This document shows, piece after piece, positions 34,034 through 43,672 of a stretch of DNA of 64,000 nucleotides (within the stretch, counting starts at the first letter, position 1; the number at the start of each line of letters is the position of its first letter). The stretch is taken from positions 3,211,001-3,275,000 of the forward strand of contig JAITYX010000012.1 in assembly GCA_021018815.1 (NCBI GenBank), given 5' to 3'. A model generated the notes under the pieces. The model made no database searches, had not been told where the DNA came from, and was given only the letters and a program-made list of their open reading frames with translations. The stretch is from Talinum fruticosum. Its lineage: Eukaryota > Streptophyta > Magnoliopsida > Caryophyllales > Talinaceae. The position numbers and the translations under genes are program-made.

Positions 34034-35352
34034 TGATGGAGAGTGGACGGCCCTACACTTTGAGCCGAGAGATGTCCATCCCAAGGAGCCATGCAAGCTT
34101 AAGGAACAACCGGGAATACTTGAAATATCCATAGTTTCAAGCACTTTGGAAATGGATCCCGGAGGATGAGGAGACAAGGACATCAAACTCTTATGATCTT
34201 GTTTATAAATAAATGTTCATCAATGGGGTCAAGAATGAGAGTTAGTGAAGAATCAAGAGAACCGCCTAAATCCCTCCATGTTAAAGCAAAGAGGAGTCCG
34301 GCCATGATTTGCTTCAAGTGCTATTATTTTTCCATTGTCCATAAATAATCAAGAGGTCGGTCCAAGGGTCCGCATAGCTTATGTCAAGTACCTAATGTCA
34401 AGCATCCAATAACACATATCAAGGAGCATTCTAGAAGCACTCACCATGGTGGGAGTTGGTTTGGAGAAAGCTTGGCAAAGGGGAAATCACACCGTGACCA
34501 CATGTTCCCAAATGTTCAAATGCTTGGCTAGAATTTCTCCTAGCTTAACTTGGAGGAGGGGAAAGAATCTTGGTAGTTTTTATTATCATTTTACTTTAAT
34601 TTTCAGCTTTGTTTCAGCCTTGTAAAAGGCCAATGTGAGGCATTATATATTCAGCTAGCATTCTCCTTGTAATGACACCTTTTGATGATATATATGAGTT
34701 TATACTCTTGAGCTGGATTGCTCTCCTTTGAATTCTCATTGCTGTATCCGTGTGTGGTAACACGGTGGTGTTCTTTGAATCTTTCAATCCTCGGTGGTGT
34801 TTCTGTATCCGGACCGATTGAAAGCGCCCCTTGGTTCACTCGGTGGTGTTGTCTGTATCCGAGCCGAACCCGGGTTCTATCCCTTCACTTTACCGATCCA
34901 TATCTCACAATCCACTCGTCCATTTCAGCCCAAATTTTAACCATCATCCTCCTAGCAAGTCTACTTCCATCCCTCCAAAAATCAGCCACAACCAAGAAGC
35001 CTTCTATTCCCCACCTCTGATCCAAACAAAGGGTGTCAGCCTGCACGTCCAGCCTGCGATCTGTCAACTTCGGCTTGTTGATCAAGGTGATCCCCTTAAC
35101 CAAAAATTTCCAAATTTTGTCCAGACCTTACTTTACCAGTTAACTTCCCCTCTACCAAATTTCAGCTAAAACCCCCAACATTTACCCTTCCTTTACCAAT
35201 TAACTTCCCTCTACCAAATTTTAGCTAAAACCCCCAACATTTACCCCTCCTTTCACCCGATCTCCCAAGAGTGCGCCTGCAGGACCCATTCTGCGTGGTT
35301 GCTCTCTTTGCGGTTTTCTCTTCTTTTTGCTTCCGCCTGCCACTATACATCA
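34034..35352 (+). mobile_element. A2 3' LTR
   Basis: Starts TGATGGAGAGTGG, ends CTATACATCA. It is 61 bp longer than the 5' LTR because of a 60-bp tandem duplication (35131-35190, 35191-35249). Stem-loop CCGTGT-GTGGTA-ACACGG at 34748-34765. Confidence 0.92.
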
Positions 35353-35447
35353 CTATCATTCAAGGGCACTTGGCTATGCATACCATGTTGTGGCACTAAA
35401 GAGTTATTGATCCCGAAGTACACAATGGACCCTTGGCTGGACACTTT
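35353..35447 (+). pseudogene. B2 integrase zinc-region remnant
   Basis: Continues B2 after A2: FKGTWLCIPCCGTKELLI then residues matching GALAGHF of B1. Stops at 35447, where the A3 LTR starts. Confidence 0.82.
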
Positions 35448-36699
35448 TGATGGAAAGTGGACCACCTTAGACTATGAGCTGAAAGTTATCCATTTTAAAG
35501 GGTCAAGCATGCATGGAAATCAACTGACAACATTTAAATTTCCTTTGTTTATCTTTGATCCCGGAGGATGAGAAGGCGAGAATGTGATCTTTTATGAATT
35601 CATGTTCATAAATAATTATCTACCTAAATAGTCAAGAGAATAGCTAAGAAGAAATCAGCTAGCAACCTAAAATCCTCCACGTTAAAGCATGATGAGTTCG
35701 GCTATGACAAACCATGAAGAGTCAAGTCTTTTGCACATAAATAACTTGGTGCATAGTTTTGGTCGGTCCACGGTTAAATGCCATATGCTTAAACGCTTAA
35801 AATAATGCATCAAAGGAGAAGATTGAAGACATTCTAGAAGCCTCCTAGAATATGATGTGTTGGCCAAATGGAAATGAAGCTTGCATAAGGGGAAAAGGCC
35901 TCACAACCACAAGTTCCCAATTCTCAAAATGCTTGGCCAAAATTCATTTGGTTCTAACTTGGAGAGGAGGAAAAGCATCTTTGTTATTTTTGTTTTAATT
36001 TTCAGCTTAGATAGATGTTATTTTCATTGCTTATAAATTCAGCTTGTAATAGCTTTGTAAGGACAACTTTGATGAATTTATAAACTTTGAGTTTTATACT
36101 CTTTCCGAGATGGATTTCTCGACCCCTTGAATTCTTATTGCTGTATCCGAGCATGGCAAGCTTTGTGGTGTCCTTTGAGTCCTTCCAATCTTCCGGTGGT
36201 GTTTCTATATCCGGCCAGATTGAAGGTGCCCCTTGGTTCCCTCGGTGGTGTTTTTGTATCCGAGTTAGGACCTTGGTTCCATCCAGACGACTTTCCATAC
36301 CCATAACTCCCAATCCATGAATCATCTCCTCCCCAAATTTCACCCACATCATTTTATATGAGTTGAGTCTATTCCCTCCAATGCTCAGCTCCATCTAAGA
36401 ACCCTACCGTCCCCCACCACTGATCCAAACAAAGAGTGACAGTCTGGACATCCAGCCTAGTATCTGCTCACTTCAGGCGTGCGAGATCAAGGTGCTCCCG
36501 AACCCCAAAAATTCCCAAATTTCACACAGACCTTCCCTTACCAGTTACCTCATCCCCCACCAAATTTCAGCCAAAATCTCCATCATTTACCCCTCCTTTC
36601 ACCATTTTTCCCAAGACTGCGCCTACGGGACCTATTCCGCCCGGGTAGCATTTTCTTGGTTTTTCCTTCTTCTTTTGCTTCCACTCCCACTATACATCA
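35448..36699 (+). mobile_element. A3 5' LTR (family A)
   Basis: Starts TGATGGAAAGTGG, ends CTATACATCA, followed by a PBS, so it is the 5' LTR of an element whose 3' LTR is not in the window. Its stem-loop near 36147-36164 has one mismatch (CCGAGC/GCTTTG). Confidence 0.88.
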
Positions 36700-36703
36700 A
36701 CTT

Positions 36704-36715
36704 TGGTATCGGAGC
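36704..36715 (+). other. A3 primer-binding site (tRNA-iMet)
   Basis: TGGTATCGGAGC, four bases after the LTR; one mismatch to the initiator tRNA-Met complement. Confidence 0.88.
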
Positions 36716-36799
36716 AAGTTCTGATCCTTGTGGTGTTCTATCGATTCCCCATAAACCCAAAAATCCAAAAACAGCCAGCCCCTCAAAGACCCCCAAACC

Positions 36800-37386
36800 A
36801 TGAACGCAAGCCTATTCATAACAAGAACCTTGAGCGGATTCAAGGAATCAAGTGAAGAGCAACGAGAAAATATTTTCTACACAAGAGGAACGATGCTCAA
36901 CAAGGTGTGCTCTATCATTATTGATAGTGGTAGTTGCACAAATGTGGCCTCAACAACTATGGTAGAAAAGCTTGGAATTCAAGTTTCACCTCATCCTCAT
37001 CCTTACACCATCCAATGGCTAAATCAAGGTGAAATCTTCTAGTCGATTCTAGATGCCTTCTTTCATTTAGCATTGGTAAGCATTATCGTGATGAAATTTG
37101 GTGTGATGTACTACCCATGGATGCATGCCATTTAATGCTTGGTAGACCATGGCTCTTTGATAGGAGAGTCATACATGATGGGTTCTTGAATACTTATGCT
37201 TTTACCAAAGATGGCAAGAGGATCACATTGGTTCCCTTGTCACCTAACCAAATCCCAAAACCCAAACCGAATGAGGCCATCCCAACCAGCCAGCCCCCAC
37301 TATCCTCACAAGAGCAAATTACTTTAACACCATCCGAATCCGAAAATCCTCCAAAAATACCCATTCCATCACCAAAGAACCCTTAG
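36800..37386 (+). pseudogene. A3 protease, no gag
   Basis: ATG at 36800 opens straight into RTLSGFKESSEEQRENIFY as in A2. Protease Asp in VCSIIIDSGSCTNVAS; a one-base shift near 37042; then MDACHLMLGRPWLFDRRVIHDGF and YAFTKDGKRITLVPL from 37117. A proline-rich linker ends the frame at 37386. Confidence 0.85.
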
Positions 37387-38758
37387 CCACATTTGACCAT
37401 TTTCCTTCAAAAATTCCATCCCACATGCTTATGCCTAATCTGGCCGTGAGTGAGCTGTCCAAGCTACGTGAAGTTGAGCCTAAGTTTTGTTCTATGGAAA
37501 AGCTTGAGATGAAATCCAAAGTGGTAAAACAAGGAGAGCCTCAAAAAATTGAATGTTGTATTTTCCATGAGGTGTTCTATTTCTTTACATTTGGAAGATT
37601 GTGAAAATGTCTTTGAGCATTTTTAGATGGGCATTTATTGTTGAAAGAAATCTCCAAAGGTTATATCCGGATTGTGTGAAGAGGCCAAGAAGAGTTTTGA
37701 CTATCTTGTTCACACTTACATGTTGGAGTTTCTATTTTGTGATTCAAAGGAGTAACCAAAGAGGCAACAACTTGGCGAGCAGTGTATATCTCATTTACGC
37801 CATTAGGAAATTGTGTTTTCCATTTTGATAAGCTAATGTGCTTGTATGGTGTTGATCATGATTTTAGAGAACTCCTAGTGCATAAGGAGAATTTGTTTGA
37901 GGAAACAAAATTGTGTGCATTTAATGGCGGAGCTAGTGTCTTGTTCATCCAATCCACACACCATGGCTGCCTTGCTAATTGTTTCAAGGAGCAAAGGGTC
38001 TTTTTGAAGCCCAAGGAGGAAATTCTTAACCTCTTAGAATGTCATTTTCCCAGCCATGAGGCCTCGTTTTGCGCCACTCCAAATCTGTCCAAAGAGCTAG
38101 AACCGAGAAGGGAGTAATGAAAGCCATTTTGTTTTGGCTTGAATTAACTAAATTTGTGTGGTGCTTGAATGCTCTTACTGCCCTTGCAATTGGAGAAATC
38201 ATAAGAACCTTAATTTGTTGGGTGATCAAGGTTCATTTAACCTTGGAAGAAATTGAGGCCAAGTTCACATACAAACCAGTTTTAAGCCTACCCCAAAATT
38301 CTTCAACCAAAACTCCACAAGCCAAATCTGCCCATATTCCTCCAAATAAAAATCCTTTTGACCTCCCCCACAAAGAACCACACACCACCAAAACCCAAAT
38401 ACACTTTTGCCCAAACCCGCATGTGGCATGTGTTCCAAAAGTGTTCAAAAGGCCCAAAAACAAATTGAAGAATTGATGACTAATGGCTTAGGAAGTCCAT
38501 GGAAAGTGCTTAGTCTTTTGGAGCAAAATGACTTCCTTCTTGTGGACAACCGATTTTGGAGTTCCAATTGTGGTACACAAGAATTCCTTAGTGTGCGTAA
38601 TGAAGGATTGGCTGAACGTGATTGCTTGATTTTGACTATGTTAAGGGAGAATCCCTTGTGGCCGAACATGGAAAAAGGAGAATGTGGAACCGGTTCTTTT
38701 CGCACCAAAGGAAGATGACTTCCTTCCCAAAAATGTTCGGCTTAGCATACCTCATTAT
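37387..38758 (+). pseudogene. A3 rearranged pol remnants
   Basis: Scraps of pol: the RNase H-integrase spacer (FHFDKLMCLYGVDHDFRELL near 37820), zinc-region text with GCLANCFKEQRVF near 37965, a linker with PQ.SSTKTPQAKS near 38290, the RT N-terminus (QKAQKQIEELMTNGLG near 38450), then RT-to-pre-integrase fusions (EQNDFLLVDNRFWSSNCGT; LFAPKEDDFLPKNVRLSIPH) around LRENPLWPNMEK. This matches the A2 mosaic order. Cut at 38758 by the E2 LTR (upstream flank ATTAT). Confidence 0.72.
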
Positions 38759-39763
38759 TGATGGGGTGGACACCACAAACCCAAACCCAACTAAGACCGA
38801 GAGCCAGCCGGAACCGAGTGATAATTCCGAGTCCTCTAACTTCATTACGAAACCCTCGAAACCATTGCTGGGTCTTTGTTGATAACGCAGGCATCAAGGG
38901 AGTTTTGGCCGCACTCGAAATACTTGTCTGTCTCCTCGGATAGGAGTAAGACAGGAGTAAGGGAGTCGGACAAGTCGAAATATTCGGAGGAAAAATAAGC
39001 CAAGAGATCTTTTTCGAGTCCTCGGTTCGAGCTTAGACTACTTGATCATCATCTAGGCATCTTCAGCAGAGCCGAACAGGAAAGTTAAGGATCAGAAAGC
39101 AAAAGAATTTGGTGACAACGACTCGTACTGTCACTGCACTCGGAACCGTAATACTTTGTACTACCGATTCTCGTGGTCCCCCTCCTTTCTGCTCGTCCTT
39201 TTTCTCGCTGTAATTATTTACCTGTCGTCCTTGTTTTTATCCTTTTATTTTGCTGAATACATCACAACCATTGAATGTAAAAGGGGATTTATAACCCTTA
39301 GATTAGAGTGATGTACCCTAGCTAAGAGGCCTATAAATATACATGGGCTCTCTCTTTGTAGAGGATGATGATTTTGATATTGGCTATATGCTAAGTAAAG
39401 TTGAGCAAGTGCTCCTTTCAACCCCAAAATTCTCTTTTGCTTGTCTAATTAGTGGCATAATTAGGCTCGTGTTCCGAAGAGTCCGATTATACTTAGTGTG
39501 GTGATAGCTGTATCACTAAGTGTGATTAGTGCCCTAGTTTTATCCTTGGTGGTGATATCTCGTATCCTTGGATAGTTCTAGTTTATCTTGTTATTGTCCT
39601 ATCGGTGCTGATTACCTTGCTAATCATCTCTTCACGAGTGATTAGCTTAATCCTCGTTGTTTACTATTTCATTGGTCACTTCTAAGCCCATTCCGAATCT
39701 CTCGAATTACATTTAGCGCACTCTGTTTTCGGGATCGGTGTAGCCTTGCGTTTTGGCACATCG
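38759..39763 (+). mobile_element. E2 5' LTR (family E)
   Basis: Starts TGATGGGGTGGACACC, ends GGCACATCG (final A to G). TATA CTATAAATAT at 39331-39340; stem-loop CTAATTA-GTGGCA-TAATTAG at 39445-39464; second 8-bp stem-loop at 39491-39521. Confidence 0.9.
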
Positions 39764-39767
39764 GTTT

Positions 39768-39778
39768 TGGTATCGAGC
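39768..39778 (+). other. E2 primer-binding site (tRNA-iMet)
   Basis: TGGTATCGAGC, a one-base-deleted form of TGGTATCAGAGC, four bases after the LTR. Confidence 0.8.
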
Positions 39779-39870
39779 TTTGGAGCCTTTCCTAGACCGA
39801 GCTTCCTTAACCCCAAACACAACCCATTTAGCCCCAAACACATCAGTCCACAAAGAACCCATAAACCGGA

Positions 39871-40660
39871 ATGAGTGGAAGCATGACATTGGAGGAACGT
39901 TTTGAAATGCTCATGAACAACTATGATGAGATGCGTGGCCGAATATATATCCGAAAAAGCAACTTGGAGATATGATGAAGAAGAAGAGGCATGAGTTAGA
40001 AGAGTCACCACCCAGCTCACCACCACATACCCACTCACACGGGGATAAAGATGGGGAGAACAACCCCTTTGCTTCTTCCAAGTGAACGTGAGCAAAGAAG
40101 AGGAAGAAGAGGGAGAAGGGATAAATCACCCCGACCCAACTCGGACTTCAAAGTTGAGATCCCGGAGTTTGAAGGTCGCCTTAACCTGCACGAGTTTCGG
40201 AATGGTTGCAAACAGTTGAAAGAATCTTTGACTACAAAGAGGTGAAAGATGAAAAGAAGGTAAAGCTTGTTGCTATCAAGCTCACGGGGTTTGCCTCAAC
40301 CCGGTGGGCAAATCCGGAGAAGAAGCGTGCTCGTTCGGAGGAAACCTAAGATCGAAGTTGGGAGAAAATGAGGTCTAAACCGAAAACCCGGCTCCTACCC
40401 CCAACATACATCCAGGACAGTTATTCTAAGTTGTACAACCTACAACAAGGTCTGATGAGTGTAGAGGAGTATACCCGAGAGTTCGAAAGGCTAATGATTA
40501 AATGCGATCTTCAGGAGTCGGAGGATCAAACAATAGTCGGTATCTTGGAGGACTTGACCCGAGGTATGCTAATGTTGTTGAGTTACGAGCAGTACTCAAC
40601 CTTTGATGAGGTGTGTCTTCCGGCACATAAGGTGGAGCAAGAAAAGAAGGAAAGAAGTCT
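39871..40660 (+). pseudogene. gag: E2 gag N-terminal and core
   Basis: ATG at 39871 (MSGSMTLEERFEMLMNN). Core text in shifting frames: DFKVEIPEFEGRLNLHEF near 40150, FASTRWANP near 40300, RLLPPTYIQDSYSKLYNLQQ near 40390 and EEYTREFERLMIKCDLQESE near 40465, up to the AHKVEQEKK block. More divergent from B1 than B2 is. Confidence 0.85.
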
Positions 40661-41457
40661 CTAAGACTCAACCACCAAAACCAACTCGGTTTGGCAAGGG
40701 TTATTCTAACCCTCTGTTTCAGCCTAAGTCTCGCCGCCCCAAAACTCGCTCCGAGTCTAAACACCCTATTATTCGGACTCGGACTCGGAACAAACCTCAT
40801 GTTGGCCGAGCCGCAAGTGTTTTAAGTGTCGTGGATTTGGACACTTTGCTTCGAGTGCCCAAATCGAAGGGTTATCACTATTACTAAGGCCGATGAACCC
40901 ATATGGGATGAGTATGAACCCGAAGGAGAGGTATGCCTTGCCGAGGGCATAGAAGAGATTGTTGAAGAGGTTGATGAAAGAGAACTACTTGTGATCGTGA
41001 GAGCCTTGAATGGATATAAGGATCCAAGTGAGGCTCGGAGGGAGAATATATTCCACACGAGGGGAACCATCAAAGGGAAAGTTTGTTCGATCATTATTGA
41101 TGGTGGGAGTTGCACCAACGTTGCTTCGTGAACATGGTAGAGAAGCTCCAGTTACAAACCGAGTTGCACCCTCACCCCTACAACATACAATGGTTGAGTC
41201 AAGGTAAGGGCCTCGGAGTTAATTCTCGTTGCCTAATATCTTTCAAGTATTGGGAAGTCTTATGTTGATGATATATGGTGTGATGTTATACCTATGGATG
41301 CATGTCACTTACTATTGGGTAGACCTTGGTTATTTGATCGTAGAGTTATGCATGATGGGTTCGAAACACATACACCCTCACCCAGAATGGCAAGAAAATA
41401 ACGTTAGCCCCACTTGACCCTTCACAACTGCCTAAAGTCAAGCCCCTCGGACACCCA
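40661..41457 (+). pseudogene. pol: E2 zinc knuckle and protease
   Basis: CFKCRGFGHFAS near 40815, whose last Cys is lost to a one-base deletion. An acidic spacer follows (DEYEPEGEVCLAEGIEEIVEEVDE), then ENIFHTRGTIKGKVCSIII, DGGSCTNVAS, and after shifts WCDVIPMDACHLLLGRPWLFDRRVMHDGF. Interrupted at 41457 by a solo E LTR. Confidence 0.85.
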
Positions 41458-42459
41458 TGATGTGCCAAAACGCAAGGCTACACCGATCCCGAAAGCGAGT
41501 GTGCCAAATGTAATTCGAGAGACTCCGAATGGGCTTAGAAGTGACCAATGAAATAGTAAACAACGAGGATTAAGCTAATCACTCGTGAAGAGATGATTAG
41601 CAAGGTAATCAGCGACTGATAGGACAATAACAAGATAAACTAGAACTATCCAAGGATACGAGATATCACCACCAAGGATAAAACTAGGGCACTAATCACA
41701 CTTAGTGATACAGCTATCACCACACTAAGTATAATCGGACTCTTCGAACACAGCCTAATTATGCCACTAATTAGACAAGCAAAAGAGAATTTTGGGGTTG
41801 AAAGGAGCACTCTGCTCAACTTTACTTAGCATATAGCCAATATCAAAATCATCATCCTCTACAAAGAGAGAGCCCATGTATATTTATAGGCCTCTTAGCT
41901 AGGGTACATCACTCTAATCTAAGGGTTATAAATCCCTTTTACATTCAATGGTTGTGATGTATTCAGCAAAGTAAAAGGATAAAAACAAGGACGACAGGTA
42001 AATAATTACAGCGAGAAAAGGACAGCGAGAAAGAAGGGGGACCACGGAATCGGTAGTACAAAGTAGTACGGTTACGAGTCCAGTGACAGTACAGATCCTT
42101 GTCACCAAATTCTTTTGCTTTCTGATCCTTAACTTTCCTTTTACGCTCTGCTGAAGATGCCTAGATGATGATCAAGTAGTCTAAGCTCGAAGCCGAGGAC
42201 TCGGAAAAGATCTTTTGGCTTATTTTTCCTCCGAATATTTCGACTTGTCGACTCCCTTACTCTGTCTTACTCCTATCCGAGGAGACAGGACAAGTATTTC
42301 GAGTGCGGCCAAAACTCCCTTGATGCTGCGTTATCAACAAAGACCCAGCAATGGTTTATGAGGGTTCCGTAATGAAGTCGGAGGACTCGGAATTATCACT
42401 CGGTTCCGGCTAGCTCTCGGTCTTAGTTGGAGTGCGGGTTTGTAGTGTCCACCCCATCA
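41458..42459 (-). mobile_element. Solo LTR of family E in E2
   Basis: Reverse LTR, plus-strand ends TGATGTGCC and CACCCCATCA; perfect duplications ACCCA (41453-41457, 42460-42464). It is 1,002 bp, very like the E2 5' LTR in opposite orientation, so the two form a near-perfect inverted repeat 1.7 kb apart. Confidence 0.92.
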
Positions 42460-42464
42460 ACCCA

Positions 42465-42944
42465 ACCCACCCGAGTTACTTCTAACCCTAGGGAAGCCTA
42501 TTTGGAGTCCATGCATCATGAACTCGGACCCATAAGAGAGTTGATTCTTTTGAGTCGGGACAATTCCGAGTCCTCGGAACTCGGACACCCATTAGCTAAG
42601 ACACTTATTACGCGAGTACATCAATATTTTTCCTGAGGAGATACCTCTTGGCCTACCCCTAAAAGAGATATCCAACACCACATTGACCTTATCCCAGGAT
42701 CGATATTGCCAAACAAACCAGCCTACGGAATGAACCCTAAAGATACCTCGAAGTGTAGAGGCAAGTTGAGGAGTTGGTGTCTAAAGGCCTAGTGAGAGTG
42801 AGTAAGAGTCCTTGTGCTTGTACCAGCCTTGTTGGTACCCAAAAAGGATGGTTCTATGAGGATGTGTATAGATAGTCGTATTAACAAGATCACTATCAAG
42901 TATAGGCATCCTATACCACGACTTGAAGATATGTTGGATGAACT
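42465..42944 (+). pseudogene. pol: E2 linker and RT N-terminal part
   Basis: Linker (ESMHHELGPIRELILLSRDN, LAKTLITRVHQYF), then GLPLKEISNTTLTLSQ-type broken text around PPQR, NKPAYGMNPKDTS, and [33 protein letters not shown]. Cut at 42944 (flank GAACT) by a reversed D LTR; the rest of E2 is not in the window. Confidence 0.82.
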
Positions 42945-43620
42945 TGATGTGCCAAAACGCAAGGCTACACCGATCCTAAAGCGAGTGAAATTATGCGCAG
43001 TTCTTAGTGGGTCGAATGACTCGAGTAACTAGTTCCGAGGACTCGGAACGACTCGAAAAGTTGGAATTGAGGACTAAGCCGGACTCGGACGACCGGAGCG
43101 AGGGCTCGGACTAACTAGACAACTAAAATTGGGGACTCGGACTAACTCGGACAACCGAAGCCGAGTATTAAGTCGGACTCGAAAACCGAACGAGAGGACT
43201 TAGAATACCGAATCTGAGTGGCTCGGACGACGGATGGTCGGTTTACGGAATAAAGATGGTGGCTTCAAAAGAAGTTGGATTTTTGTGGGATGATGGTTAA
43301 GGGGTTAAGGAAGATGAGGGGAACATGTTTGGGCAGAATGGTGAGGGATAAATATGGAGAATGTTTTTGAACATCCACTACGGATGCACACAACCAAGGG
43401 ATAGTCTAACTTCACTTGGATACAGATTTCACCACCAAGCTTAGCTAGGGCTCAAAGGCTTGCACTCGGATACGAGATATCACCACCAAGCTTGCCTAAG
43501 ACTCTTTTGAACACCACCTAGTTAGCCAAACTAGGATAAGCAAAATGAGATTTAAAAAGGATAAAGGAGCTTAGCTCAACTTTGATGCATTAGCATTCAT
43601 GGATAAACTTATCCGATTTT
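42945..43620 (-). mobile_element. D3: family D LTR, truncated
   Basis: Reverse D LTR beginning TGATGTGCCAAAACGC and running through the minisatellite (about 43015-43240) and the stem-loop near 43510-43530. The promoter-side half is missing: homology stops at about 43620, next to copia sequence. Confidence 0.85.
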
Positions 43621-43672
43621 TATCTATTCAAAGCATTCATGGATAAACCGATCCATTTGTTATCTATTCAAA
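43593..43672 (+). repeat. 40-bp tandem duplication at the D3/copia junction
   Basis: Two 40-bp units, 43593-43632 and 43633-43672, differing at a few bases. Each joins D LTR sequence (GCATTCATGGATAAAC) to copia sequence (TATCTATTCAAA), so the duplication arose after the junction formed. Confidence 0.8.

Larger units (their letters stand above)
27566..35352 (+). mobile_element. Complete element A2 (family A, gag-less)
   Basis: 7,787 bp bounded by LTRs of 1,258 and 1,319 bp, with perfect duplications CTATC (27561-27565, 35353-35357) inside B2 integrase. Internal order: PBS, protease without gag, nested D2 LTR, a rearranged mosaic of RT/IN pieces, polypurine tract. LTRs differ by about 2% in their first 230 bp by eye, more in the middle. 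No gag and no intact RT or integrase, so it is non-autonomous. Confidence 0.93.

Noticed and set aside
33591..34169. 192-codon frame near the end of A2
   Set aside because: It runs through scrambled pol scraps, the polypurine tract and into the 3' LTR; composition and position argue against a real product.
34167..34180. GGAGGATGAGGAG taken at first as polypurine tract and LTR start of family A
   Set aside because: Target duplications and the B1 comparison place the true LTR start at TGATGGAGAGTGG (34034), about 130 bp upstream; the purine run is inside the LTR.
43015..43240. CRISPR-like spaced repeats
   Set aside because: Units are degenerate, lack uniform spacers, lie inside an LTR and occur in eukaryotic DNA; a minisatellite explains them.
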